A stretch of 64,000 nt of DNA from NCBI GenBank assembly GCA_018873225.1, contig JAEILZ010000007.1, positions 2,480,001 to 2,544,000 on the forward strand, given 5' to 3'. Position numbers and translations under genes: made by a program. Source of the stretch: [Phialemoniopsis] sp. UDSM-2020. Lineage: Eukaryota; Ascomycota; Sordariomycetes; Thyridiales; Thyridiaceae. Each line of letters begins with the position of its first letter. Position 1 is the stretch's first letter. This document shows positions 36,550 through 47,921 of the stretch, piece after piece. Below the pieces are notes generated by a model. That model saw only the letters and a program-made list of their open reading frames with translations. It had not been told where the DNA came from and searched no databases.

Positions 36550-39237
36550 ATGCCTTCCAAGGACCGTGATCGGGATGTGATCGAGGTGGAGGAGCGTCCC
36601 AAGGAGAAGCGCAGGAGCAGCAAGAGTGAGCGCTCCAAGAGAGAAGGCGACAAGGACACAGACTCGACGACGCACCGTCACCGCCACAAGTCCTCGCGAT
36701 CCTCCAAGTCGAGGCCGACCGACAGTGAGACCCACTCGCATTCTCACCGCCGACACAGGACGAAAGAGGAGCGCTCAAGATCCTCTTCTATGGTCGACCT
36801 CGTGCCGGAGATCAACAGGAGCGGCGAGCGAGTAAACATACCATACCCGTCTTTCAGCAAGGTACACAGCAAGGAGAACGTCTTTAGTCGGGAGGATCTC
36901 TCAGCGACATCGGCCCGGCGGACGGACCCTTTGACGCCCGAGGCTACGGATCTTGATGCTGGGAAGGTCAAGCGCTCTAAGTCGGCGGACTACTCTCCCA
37001 GCCGAAGGACATCGTCGTCGAGGAAAAGTCGTCCCAAGGAAGACCGGCCGCCCAGCCCGCCAGAGACGAACCTCTCGGAGCAGAAAGAGAGTAGGAGATC
37101 GGGTACACCTTCCTCGAGCAGGTCGAAGGAGAAGGAGCTTGATGGAGAAAGGCCTCGATCTAGGACGTCTTGGCTTTCGCGGTCTACGTCCAAGAACGAT
37201 GACAAGTCGAAGCTGTCGGTCAAGTCACGGACATCCAGCCAGGCGACGTATATAAAATCACCTTCGTCGAAGCAGACCTTTGGCGAATCTAGGACCAACC
37301 TATCATCAGCTGTGAGCGGACATACAGAAGGGGAGGAGTCGAATGCAACCAGCATCCCGCCAAAGCGGGACATCTCTGGCGAGTCGGTCAAGCCTGACCA
37401 CCTAGACGTGGATTTCTCGCCGGAATCTGCCCAAGACTCATCACCTAAAACACCAACCGCACATCCTCAGTTCCCTCCGCACATACCGTCCTCAGAAGAC
37501 AAGCAGATACCACACCACATACGCTTTGAAGAGCCCGACCTTAGGTCGGAGACACAAACGCCCGCCACTGACTTTGGCGGTCCTCCTCCACCTCCTCCGC
37601 CCCCGCCCCCGCCCCCTCCGCCACCACTTGACATACAGGATGTCCCGCGCGTGGACTATCTGATGATGAATGGCGGCTTGCAACAACCAGTCCCCAAGAA
37701 CTTCCTTGCAGTCCTGCCTAGACAGAACGGCACGCGACCATCGAACCCTCCCCTCAGGGGTGCACAGACTCTATTTGCGCCCTTCTTCAATCTCCTCAAC
37801 CAATATCAGGACGTGCTCAACCACAGTGGATCAGTAGCGGTCGCTACAGGACACCGTACCGTGGCCCGGCGCCTGCTCGATCGCTTGGAGAACGTCTTCT
37901 CACGAGATCTACCTCCAGAGGGCTGCTCATGCGTCATCTGTGAAAGATCGGAGGAGCCGCACCGAGGTCTCGGCTGGGGCGAGGTGTTAGAAAGAGTCAG
38001 CGGCAGAGTTGATCTACCACAATGGCCGCCATTTGACCTTGCCGAGCTGGGACAGAAGAATATGGAAGAAGTAGAGATCCCAAACAGGCCGGCATCACCA
38101 GTCAAGATGGACCCGGATATTGGAGAGGAGTTCAGGGAACACTACCTGAGACAAAACAAGAGAGTCCGGTCGAGCGTTGACAAGTGGATGTCCAATTGTG
38201 CTGAGTCGGCTGTCGCGCCCCAGGAGATCGACGACGAGACCCTCACTTTCGCCATTCTTACAAATCTCGACCAAGACGAGCGGCCCTACTTCAACGCTCT
38301 GCTCTCTGGATCTCGAGAAATTCAACCCGTCATGAGATCGCCCACCCCGATGAGGAAACCGAGGCAGGACTTCCTGATAAAGACAGGTCTGTCACTGCAA
38401 AGGTTATACCGCTTACAGATGACTCCTCGAGACGCCGAGGTTGCCGTCTACCTCGTACGAAATCAGTACATGCATGATCTCTTACACACTATCTGCGACA
38501 TCAACCCCTCCGAGTGGGAGATTCTCACGTCTGGCCGATTCGACGGCTTCCTCTGGTCAGGGGCCGATCCCGACGAGGCCATCACCCCGACAGCAGAATC
38601 CCGCGGCGCCACACCCGCCAGCGGCTTCTTCTCCCCGCCTCCACGCGGCGCCACCCTGAGCCCCGGCGTCGCCGGCCGCGTCTTCTCTCCGGCCATGGGC
38701 GGCCTCAACTCGCGCACCACAACCCCCTTTTCCACCGGCGGCTTCTCCCGCGGCCCGACGCCCGCCTCTTTCGTGTCGGGCATGTCGAGCCGCGTCTCCA
38801 CGTCGACGCGCCAGGCCGTCTCCAACGACGAGGAGCAGGAGATGGCCGTCCTCGCCGAGGTCGAGCGCGAGATCTACCTCGGCATGGAGGCCCTCGAGGA
38901 CGCCTTCGAGACCCTCCACCACAAGGCCGAGCAGGTCCGCACCGCCCTGCGCCAGCGCGGCGCCGGCCTCATGCTCAACCTCCAGCACCGCCGCGGCGGC
39001 GGCATCGACGTCTTCCCCACCTCGGGCGACTCGGGCCGGCCCGGGTACGAGAGGCCCGGCTGGGCCGGTGGCGACGAGGACTCGATGGCCAGCGAGAGCG
39101 ACTGGGGCGGCGACGACTTTTACGAGATTGCGCCCGACGACTCGGCGAGCAACATTAGCAGCTCGCGCACCCGGCGGCCCAAGCGGCGCAATGAGCGGAG
39201 GACGCCGGCGCCCATCGAGGAGGAGGAGGACGAGTGA
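36550..39237 (+). CDS. Conserved fungal low-complexity protein with poly-Pro tract
   Basis: Function not recognised. Single exon of 895 residues; I chose the ATG at 36550 because the frame further upstream opens only with a TTG. Residues 1-330 are Ser/Arg/Lys/Glu-rich and disordered (many SRS, SKS and RR pairs). About 15 consecutive prolines follow near residues 348-362, a possible SH3, WW or profilin ligand. A folded-looking block starts at about 395 (TLFAPFFNLLNQYQDVLNHS, ATGHRTVARRLLDRLENVFS) with a Cys pair CSCVICER, and a helical block extends to ~660. The C-terminal region is Gly/Ser/Thr-Pro-rich, then a coiled-coil-like stretch (EEQEMAVLAEVEREIYLGME) and an acidic end. Codon use turns strongly GC3-rich after about 38590. 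I recall similar proteins in many Pezizomycotina without a proven function. Confidence 0.85.
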   Translation: MPSKDRDRDVIEVEERPKEKRRSSKSERSKREGDKDTDSTTHRHRHKSSRSSKSRPTDSETHSHSHRRHRTKEERSRSSSMVDLVPEINRSGERVNIPYPSFSKVHSKENVFSREDLSATSARRTDPLTPEATDLDAGKVKRSKSADYSPSRRTSSSRKSRPKEDRPPSPPETNLSEQKESRRSGTPSSSRSKEKELDGERPRSRTSWLSRSTSKNDDKSKLSVKSRTSSQATYIKSPSSKQTFGESRTNLSSAVSGHTEGEESNATSIPPKRDISGESVKPDHLDVDFSPESAQDSSPKTPTAHPQFPPHIPSSEDKQIPHHIRFEEPDLRSETQTPATDFGGPPPPPPPPPPPPPPPLDIQDVPRVDYLMMNGGLQQPVPKNFLAVLPRQNGTRPSNPPLRGAQTLFAPFFNLLNQYQDVLNHSGSVAVATGHRTVARRLLDRLENVFSRDLPPEGCSCVICERSEEPHRGLGWGEVLERVSGRVDLPQWPPFDLAELGQKNMEEVEIPNRPASPVKMDPDIGEEFREHYLRQNKRVRSSVDKWMSNCAESAVAPQEIDDETLTFAILTNLDQDERPYFNALLSGSREIQPVMRSPTPMRKPRQDFLIKTGLSLQRLYRLQMTPRDAEVAVYLVRNQYMHDLLHTICDINPSEWEILTSGRFDGFLWSGADPDEAITPTAESRGATPASGFFSPPPRGATLSPGVAGRVFSPAMGGLNSRTTTPFSTGGFSRGPTPASFVSGMSSRVSTSTRQAVSNDEEQEMAVLAEVEREIYLGMEALEDAFETLHHKAEQVRTALRQRGAGLMLNLQHRRGGGIDVFPTSGDSGRPGYERPGWAGGDEDSMASESDWGGDDFYEIAPDDSASNISSSRTRRPKRRNERRTPAPIEEEEDE

Positions 39238-39907
39238 TTTTAATTAGCGCCTACACAGGAAAGTTATGGGAGGCTCTGAAAGCAATTCGCTTATTTCTGG
39301 TTTTCCTTTTGAAACGGGTGGGAGGGGAGTTCATTTGGCTACCATGGCAGGCAGGCAGGGCTTTGTTGCCCCTTTATGCGTACGCGAGAAAACCACCCTC
39401 GTCTGAAAGTGTGTTTTGTTGGTCTACCTAGTTTCTTGTTTATCGTTGGCATTCATTGTTTCTTGTAACGGTCTATGACGCCCATGACAGAGTTGAAGCT
39501 GCCGAGCTTGACTCTCATATTGCAATATGATACCAAACCTGCTCAATCTGATATTTCTGTTCGTCATCCGTTCGTCTCATGGTATCCATCAAGCACCGAG
39601 TTTCCCTCGCTTTGTTCTAGTACGACTTTCGACAAACCTGGAGATCCGATACCGCGGTTCACAAGGACCTTAGGGCTTGTTTAATGGTAATGGACATAAT
39701 GAAGCACTGAAAACGGCGGTATACGATAGATGAAAATGATGAGTTGTCAGACTTAGTGAATGAGCTGAGTGAACGATACATCTACCTCCCAAGATGGCAC
39801 ATCAACTCTCCTTGGAGCTGAATATACAATAAAATCGAACCAAAAGACGATAGCAAATTTTCGCCCATGTCAACTTCGAGATGAAAAGGAATCGTATCGA
39901 TACCCAT
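39238..39907. other. Convergent spacer, no gene
   Basis: Lies between the ends of the poly-Pro protein gene and the secreted-protein gene. No repeat or gene recognised. Confidence 0.5.
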
Positions 39908-42606
39908 CTAGCTGGCTGATCCATCTGATTCTGCAACATTGTCCTCCCTCTGCTGGAGCGGCTCGCTGAGCCATTGGCTCACGCCTCGTGCCCATCTCGA
40001 AAGGGTCGCAGCACTTTCGCGAGTTACTTTCTTCAAACCTGACAAATCATGAAACCCGGTGTGGTTCTGACGGTGATGCATGGGTCCTCCGGATACACCC
40101 ATTGGAGGCATAGGAGGCGACCCCGAATTGACCGCGCTTGAAGATGTATCCGAGACGGATGATCTGGAGGTGACTTCGGTCAGGAACGTCGTTGGAGTAT
40201 CTATGGACGATTAGTAACACTGTCGAGAAAGTCGGAGGGTAACCCACAGTTGAATGGAGGAGTTAGTGTTGAAGTCCATCTAGTGACACTTCCCCAGTCG
40301 GACATCATGGACATCCCGGCGGGTGTAGCACTGTGACTCTTCGCAGAAATACTCTCGTTGCATGTCATTGGAGGGTTGTACGGTGACTTCGCTGTCGTTT
40401 CTGCTTCCTTTGACGTAGGTATCTGATCCTCATTGCAGGTACTCGACGCAGTCTTGGGTCTTGGGTACCCGCCTGAGATTGTTACAGGCGCAGCACCCAT
40501 CGAAGTGAAGTCGCTAGTTGTGATGGGTGCTGTACTCGTAGGAATTGGCAAAGGCAAAGTCAAATTCGATGTGAAGTTCGGCTGGCTGGACGAGCTATTC
40601 ACCGCAGTCGGGACGGTAATGTTCGATGCCCCAGAGCAAGGACCCCTCATAGAGCCGCTAATGCAAAGAACTGAGCTTGCTATTGTGGGAAGGGTAGTAT
40701 TAAAGGGGCCTATTGCAGAGTTCGAAGGAGCTTCTGAAGTAGTTGGTCCAGCAACAGAGGCGGTACATGGACCGGACATTGAGCCAACTATACAGATCGG
40801 GCCCCTCGCGCCAGTTGGTTGAACGGTGGTTGATGACACGTTCGTCAGTGGAAGAGGCACAATAGTCGGTACGCCAGGAACCCTTGTTGAAGATGGTGCA
40901 ATACATGGACCGGTCATATTCCCGAAAGCACATAGAGATGTGACGGGAGTCGTCCCATTCACGGCGCTCGAGTTGCTAGGCGATCCAGTTGCTGATGTTG
41001 GGAATCCAGGGATCGGTCGAGCTGCTGATGCAGTGCATGGAGCAAGCATGGAACCGAAGAGACATAGTGAACCTGTTCCGAGCGGAGCGCTACTGTTAGA
41101 CACAGCTGGACTTGGGCCTGTCAAGTTCAAAGAAGATGTCGGTGTGAAGCAAGGGCCGGCCATGGACCCAGAGATGCACAACGACACGCTGCCTGTCACC
41201 GGAGATGCAGAGATACCTGTGGTTACAAGTGTCAGATTTGTCGAGTTTGTTGGAGCAAAAGGTGGTGCAGGTGTTCCGGGTACAGGAGAAGGAGCAGATG
41301 TCTCGCAAGGTCCGGCCATTGTACCTCCAGTACATGGTGGTAACCTGGTCGAGGAGTTGCCCGCCAAAGTCGGCCTTGGGGAGGTTGAGTTAAAGGGTGA
41401 TGTCAAATTCGTCGTTACGCTGGGCGCAATTGTGGCTTGGCAAGGGCCACTCATCGCGCCAGATATGCACAGCGAGCTTATGTTCAAGACGCCGCTGATG
41501 GTCAGATCCGTAGAGGCTGTCGGTCTCGTTGCGTTTATGTTGGAAAATATACTTGTTGGACCAGTCGTTGCGGCACACGGGCCTGACATCTCGCCTCCGG
41601 TACAAGCTGTGACCGGCAACGTTGTGTTCGGAGTGCCAGTCGGTACCGTGGTTGTGTAATTCAGGGTGTTGTTGCCATTCACCTGAGGACTGGGAGTGAC
41701 AGTGGAATTGGACGGCAGTGAAGTGATTGACGTGTTCAAGCTGGAAGGCGGTGGACCATTACTAGTTGGCGCTATCAAGCCACTCAAACTTGTCAGGTTA
41801 AGAGGTGATGAAGATATCGAGCTTGCCGTGGCCTCGGAGGTCACTGTGGCGTTGGGTGTCGACGACAACGAGCCAGTGGTGGTGTTTGTGAGGGACGAGA
41901 TGCCCGACGACCCATTCAAGGCCGGGCCTGTTGGAACAGGTGGAATCAAAGGCGCAGCTGCAAGAGTTCCAGTTGCTGGAGAGTTCGAACTCAGAGGCCT
42001 GATTGTGTCGGAGCTGGTTTGAATACTGCTAGCGAGTGAGCCTTGCACTGGAAGTGCCGCAGATGTTGCAAAAAAGAATGAGCTGGATGGTGTCTGATCA
42101 CGCTGGGTGCTGAGTGACCCTGACAAGGATGAAGTGGTTGATCCATAGTGGTTAGAGCCACTCTCGTTGTCAGTGGCCACACTCGAAGACTCGGTGTTGG
42201 GAGAGGACCCCCCATTTCCAGGCTTAGGTGAAGTTCCGGGGGGAGCATTGGAGGTTCTGCCATAACCTTGAGAGCCCGATCCTGTTGATGACGGTCCCGG
42301 ATATCCTGCATCACTTTGTCTATTGGCTGCGCCACCAGATTCTTGAGTTGTGTTAGCTTGTATAATCAGTACACTTGACTTTTGGCACATACCCTTGGAT
42401 TCACTAGCAGTGGTTGTAGGGGTCTCATAGCCATATGGCTGTGTGTAGTCGTTTTGTAGCTTCTCGGAGAGGATATCCCCAAGGTAGTGAAGGACACGGG
42501 CAGCAATCTTTCCACGGGTGCTAACACCTTCTTTCACGGCCGCCTGGGCAAGTGTGCCGTGGAGAAAAAGAGGCAAAAGTCCGACACACAGACGTGAAAC
42601 CTTCAT
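39908..42606 (-). CDS. Secreted Ser/Thr-rich protein with eight CxxGxMxGPC motifs
   Basis: Not a family I recognise. Exons 42606-42393, 42341-40248 and 40200-39908 give about 866 residues. Intron 1 (51 bases, GTATGT...GCTAAC...AAG) is a multiple of three and could be retained. Intron 2 uses GTGGGT and a TTACTAATC branch. A signal peptide (MKVSRLCVGLLPLFLHGTLA) leads into a Ser/Thr/Pro/Asn-rich mucin-like body with many N-x-T/S sites. Eight ten-residue motifs recur every 40-50 residues: CTGGEMSGPC, CISGAMSGPC, CTGGTMAGPC, CISGSMAGPC, CLFGSMLAPC, CAFGNMTGPC, CIVGSMSGPC, CISGSMRGPC. Each likely closes a small disulphide loop. The C-terminal 100 residues lack the hydrophobic tail of a GPI anchor. 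Probably a wall or extracellular-matrix protein. Confidence 0.8.
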
Positions 42607-44373
42607 TGTAAGTCGTTGAACTTGTCAGCGTAGGGTATAGAGTGTTCAACAAGGCCTGGGAGTTAAGTCGAATGGACAAGTCGACCGGTCCAGACAAGAC
42701 GAGTTATGTTTGCCTTGATTTGCAAAAGATTCTTGTCAACTACTTCAAAGAGATGGTCCAGAAAGTCTGGTAATGACTGAGCTGAGGTAGAGTAACGAGT
42801 GGAAAAGAGGACTATCCTCTGGTGCCTTTAAGGATTGTCAAGCAATCCCCACGTCGACTGTTGATATGATGACATGATGGCAGTGAAAATGAGAGAGAAA
42901 ACGCCGGCTTGTTCTGTTGCGCGTTATTTGAAGGCCGAGGAAGGTGGCTCTTACTCAAGTTGGGTAAGAACTGGGGGTGTTTGAGTAAGTGGTCCCGAGA
43001 GACACAATGCTCCTTCCTCGACGATTCCGTACACCTGTATGCACCACTCCGCGCTCTGTACTCATGCCCCTTTTTCATCGTATCGAGATCTCCACCCTTC
43101 GACCCCATGATGGGGACTTGAGCACGAGTACGGCATGCTTCAGGCGTTGAGCGGACTTGACCGATGTCCGCTGCTACTCTCCAAGCTCCTGTGATACAAT
43201 CACCACTCCTGAGCTTATTCGGGCAGACTGCGCGTTAACGAATTTTTAAGGCTATCGCTGTTCCAAGAGAAATGTCCAAAAGAGCCGAGCGCGTACGACC
43301 GACCAAGAACAGCTAGAGGGCCGAAGAAGGGGCCAGAGAAAGGCACGGAACCGTGGAGTTGTAGCCCAGATGTGGTTTCCACCTCGGAGAGCATTGCTCA
43401 ATGAGGAAGAGCTAGGCATGCCACTGCGTTGTGGACTATCGCATCTGTCAATTGCCCGTTTTACGGACATTCGTTTCTGTGATATGTGGTGCGGCATGTC
43501 TGGGACCGAGACAAGGGGTCAGTGTGTGTTCCATTATCATGAGTTCACAATGAGTCGGCAAACCCCTCTGATCAGCGTGTGTAGACCTCCGTGGCAAAGC
43601 TTTATCAATGCAAAATGAACTTGCTATGCCGGCGCATTTTCGGTGTTGGCATTTCAGCAGAGCAATCGGGCCTCATGCAGTGATCGTCGCTTATATCTGT
43701 GTGGTAGCTTTCACAAAAGTCTTTCGGTCATGGAGGATGTGTTGCAACTGATGGGTTTTGTTCAACATGTAATGTCATATTAGGACACATCTTGAACCGA
43801 TACGAGAGATCCCCGGCGTTTCTTTGGTGGTGCAGTCGGGCGAGCACAGTCGAACTATAGTTCTCTAATCGATCAACTCGTCTCGTTCCTGCAGGAATGC
43901 AATACTACCCATCAAGACGAATGATATAGTCGCCATGCTTTGAAGGAGATCAATGTGCAGTAGCCAAGACGAACCCCTTGTATTGTGGTCCTGCAAAGTC
44001 GGTGCCAAGTCGGTGCTGCTCAGTAGGGCCAGCAGGTTTTATTCCCAGTCAATTGGTGGCAGATGATGGGTTAACCGAGTACTACCTACCTTTTGAATAT
44101 GTAGAACACGGCTTCATACAGCGTGCGACGCGACACAAGATCCAGCAATCAAGAATGCAAGCAAAAGGGTTACAGACCATTAGATATTGAGAGGGAAAGA
44201 GTGACCGGATCGACGGTTTGACTTGCTACTAACTCAGACATTTGTTGGAAGGAAAACCTCAAGGCTCCATATCCTTACGTGTTAACCCCAATTTCGTGAC
44301 ACGACTCATCCTGAGAAGCATCTTCTCCTCGCTCTTCCCCTGAATACCTGACCAACTTAGAAGAACGATCGGC
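42607..44373. other. Intergenic, no gene recognised
   Basis: 1.8 kb between the promoter of the secreted protein and the end of the RRT8-like gene. Nothing supported. Confidence 0.5.
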
Positions 44374-45483
44374 CTATTGAGCCTTCTTTGCCGTGTCACG
44401 TAACTCAGGCGCCGTGGTGCTTGTCATAGAGGTACCTTTCGCCTCGATATCGGCTGCCCAGAGAGCAGCGCCAACTATGTCATGTCAATGGATCGTTCTC
44501 TATGTGCTCAAGACATGCTTGTGAGAGGACTGACCGGTATTTGTGAAAGCAAAGAAAATCGACGCGAATGGGATCATCTCAAGAAGTGTGGCCACCGTCC
44601 CAAAGCTAAGCCGAAGGCTGTTAGAGTACAAATCATTGAAGACGTCTTGATCAGAGAAATACTCACGCGGTGTAGGGACCTCGGTGATCATGCAGCCAAG
44701 AAGAGATCTGGGATGATGTCCATCGCTTCAGTTGGAAGTAGCGCCCGTGAACAGATCGTCCCCTGCCTCGACCTTGCACCAGGATGAAGATAATAGTTCC
44801 AACAACTGCAGAAAATTAGTATCATGTCTCGCAGATGTGTCGCGAAGAGCCACATACTAGGAATGAAGTTGAGCGGCAGATACATGACATAGCGTATCAA
44901 GGCCTTGGGCGAGAACTTCTCAAAGGGTGACTTGAGGATTTTCCCGAGCCTCTGAATGGAGTCTCCGCCAGACTTGAGTTGGCGCCCCTCACTGACGACA
45001 CCCGTCTGGTTCTTTGCAACGAGTGTGCCGTCAAAGGTATCCAGCAATGCGTCTTGAATCAAGAAGTTGCGCGAGATGATGTTCACAATGGTGGAACTCT
45101 CGTTGAGGACAAGGAGGACTGTGGTGAAGACTGCGACTGGCCCGTTGACAAATACCAGGATGCTGAGCTGTGGAAGATAGGTGAAGACGAACATTCCAGC
45201 TACCACGCTTACGGAGAGGGCGAGATGGGGCAGGAGCCTGGAGAGAAGAGGCTTCCATAGGTCCCTGTGGATGGCAAAGTACACGATGCCCTTGATGGGA
45301 TACAGCCAGGAGCGACTTGCGGCAGCATCCTTGACAAGGTTCCGGTACTGGTCAAAGTCTTCCTGTCTATGAATTATTGTGTCAGCTAAAATATCCTTCA
45401 GAGTATAAGATACCAGAATTTTCTTACGCGACCTCCCGGGCCTTGGCCTGGACAGACTGAGCAAAGGTTTGCTGGTCAGACAT
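44374..45483 (-). CDS. EI24/RRT8-like multi-pass membrane protein
   Basis: Belongs to the fungal family containing yeast outer spore wall protein Rrt8 (EI24-related); probably ER or lipid-droplet associated, molecular role uncertain. Exons: 45483-45428, 45366-44858, 44805-44667, 44605-44535, 44474-44374; 291 residues. Start MSDQQTFAQSVQAKAREV. Joined conserved segments are AQEDFDQYRNLVKDAAASRS, LYPIKGIVYF, MYLPLNFIPIVGTIIFILVQ, RGRGRSVHGRYFQLKRW and YTAFGTVATLLEMIPFASIF, then VGAALWAADIE. Four to five hydrophobic segments are visible. The intron-3 acceptor is the unusual CTTAG at 44606; the closer CTAACAG would give the wrong frame, and only CTTAG restores the family sequence. Confidence 0.85.
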
Positions 45484-46249
45484 GGTCGCAGTCAATGCTA
45501 GTAGGCAATAGGTGTGTCTGCTAGTGTTGCGTGCGGAATAAGAAGTTCAGGTTCCTAAGGACGACGAGGTGATGAAAAAATTTTGTTTGTAGGAAGAAGG
45601 ATCTTTATCTCTGGAAGGTGAAAGGAGAAAATTGTGACATCGTGAAGCTGCCTTGCTGAAAAGACGCGCTGGTGTCGTCGATGTCGTCATTGAGCCCGTC
45701 GTCATTGTGACGGGAGTGCTATCTGGTTAGCGCTGGAAGATTGGCATGTGCCTGACAGTGGCGGGGTGTCTGGTGTGTTGACTCCACACCTCTCTCAGCC
45801 GCTACAACCCCCTGTAGCTTGAGTCGAATTACCGAGCTGGATATCCCTATGTCTTGACTGCCGGAGGCTTCGAGGAAGCCGGAAAGTATTCTAGGAGTAG
45901 ATCTGCAATGCCAATACAATCAATCACTTCTGACGTACAATTTCAGCTTTCAGGAGGACAATACAGTCTACAACCGCTTCTGATAGCACGAATAAGCTTA
46001 AAAGCTTAGAATGGTGTTCTCGTTGCAAATAATATCAACCCTTGCCGGCCAGGTTCGATCCACGATGTACCGGGTACCCGATTAATGGATGCGGGGAAGC
46101 AACCTTGGAACTAGAATTCATCCACCGTTTTCTTCAACCACCTTGAACTAGAAGACAAGCATGTGTGTATTTGATTCGTCACTCCGTTGAAAACCCTAGT
46201 GCTGGGGAAAGCAAAACCGATCAGTTCGATATTTTCTTTTGACCTCATC
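45484..46249. other. Divergent promoter region, RRT8-like / LanC-like
   Basis: No gene or repeat copy recognised in about 770 bases. Confidence 0.5.
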
Positions 46250-47438
46250 ATGGAATCACGTTGCATCCCCAATGACTTCCCCACTCCGCTGTCATTGGTC
46301 GATACCGAGACATACCTTCAAGAGGCTCTGGAGAATATCGTGACTCTCTATGGGCCCCGGGAAACTTACGGTCCAGATGAGCTCCAAGGACTGCTCTCCG
46401 GGCCTACGGGTCTTGCCTATCTTTTCCTTCACGTATCCGCTTCACAGCCAAAAAGGCAAATATCAAACCAGCCCGCGATAAGGTGGGCACGACAGTATCT
46501 CCGTGGTTCAAGAGGCACAGCCGTCTTAAGACCCGGCTGTTGCGGTGTGGCAAGCGAGAAGCTGGCATATCTAGCCGTCTGCGCTGCAGTGACCAAAGAG
46601 TTGACCTACGTTCAAGAGTTCATCAACACCATTGGCCCCGTATTCACTGGGGAGTTTCCGGACGAACATCTCTATGGCCGCGCTGGCACACTGTACATGC
46701 TACGTCTGATCAGACACTGGGTTCCAAACAGCTCACCGCTGGTCGAGAGATACATTGTTCTGATATCTGATCTTCTGATCAAGCATGGACCGGATTGGCG
46801 TTGGCACGGTTCGAGGTATATAGGTGCTGTGCACGGGGATGTTGGCATCATCGCGCAGCTCGTGCTTACGTCGCCGCCTTTGTCTGCACAGCTGGAGGAG
46901 CACCTGTCGAGGCTTCTGTCGATGCAAGACGCCGACGGCAATTGGCCTACAAAAGCGGAAAAGGAGTCATCAACTCGTCTCGTTCAATTTTGTCATGGAG
47001 CACCCGGCGTCCTTCACTGCCTGTTGTCCATTCGCCCGTTTTTTCCTCAGCAGGAGGATGAACTGGATGCAGCCATAGAAAAGGCCCGCGATTGCATCTG
47101 GAAGTATGGCATTTTAAGAAAGGAGCCGAGTCTTTGCCATGGAATCTTCGGCAATGCTTTGTGAGTGACAACCTGCCCACACTTGTGATCTTTGCTGTCG
47201 TTTCCTTTGCTAATGTGCCTCGAGATCACTGCCTCTGGGCCCACGACGGGATCATTTCCTGGCGCTTGCGGTGCCGGAAAAGGTTCGAGAACTCAAGGAG
47301 AGTGATAGTACAATTTTTGAGGCAGCAGATTATGGGAACCAATGGTCACCGCTCATGAACTACCTTCCTAGTGCTGCATGGACTTGGCTGGTTCACAGAA
47401 GAAAAACGCCAAAGATATTCGGATTCAACGACATGTGA
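46250..47438 (+). CDS. LanC-like protein (LANCL family)
   Basis: Eukaryotic relative of lantibiotic cyclases; animal LANCL proteins add glutathione to dehydroalanine or dehydrobutyrine residues in damaged proteins. Exon 1 is 46250-47160, the intron 47161-47224 (GTGAGT...CTCGAG) and exon 2 is 47225-47438, 374 residues. The first ATG in frame is 46250. Alpha/alpha-toroid GxxG motifs recur (GPTGLAYLF, GRAGTLYML, GAVHGDVGI). The zinc triad is visible as Cys248 (FCHGAPG) and Cys296/His297 (LCHGIFGNA). Exon 2 encodes the expected end (DHFLALAVPE, YGNQWSPLMNYLPSAAWTW, FGFNDM). No lantibiotic-type precursor or dehydratase gene is adjacent, so a housekeeping-type LANCL role is more likely than peptide cyclisation. 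Confidence 0.88.
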
Positions 47439-47921
47439 GATCCAAGGTTTTTTTGGTAGAAAAGAAAACGCTTCCGAGTTGATTCAATGTGTGAGGATGA
47501 GAAGAAATTCTCTCGAATACGTTTGGACGGTGATCCCACAGCTTAAGCTTGAGCATTCGACTAGCTACCAGCGGCGCCGTTGTTTACCCATAGACCCTCT
47601 GCACTTCTCATAAATGATCATGAGATTCTCCTTGGGTAGTTCATATAAATGAAAAAAATAGAGTAAGATGAAAACGAAAGATACCAAACCAAGATTAGGA
47701 GTCCACTACGGAATAAAGCCACGTCAGTTCGTCGCTGCAAGTAGGGGGCCAGGAAGGGTGGGCGGCATGTGAGGGGTCATGTGATCGCCCTTGGCCAGGC
47801 GGTGACCCCCTGCGTGGGGTGGAATTGGCGACGTCGCGAGTTCTCGAAATTCCACCGCTATACTCTCGACAACGGGCCCTTTAGAGCTGTCGCATCACGA
47901 ATTGCCGTAAATTCGCCCATC
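47439..47921. other. Intergenic, promoter of SEC21
   Basis: About 480 bases between LanC-like and gamma-COP, same strand. No gene recognised. Confidence 0.5.

Noticed and set aside
46030..46085. GGTTCGATCC, resembling a tRNA T-arm (B box)
   Set aside because: No matching A box, anticodon arm or acceptor stem can be built around it.
46250..47438. LanC-like gene as part of a lanthipeptide biosynthetic cluster
   Set aside because: No precursor peptide, dehydratase, protease or exporter nearby; the flanking genes are a membrane protein and gamma-COP.
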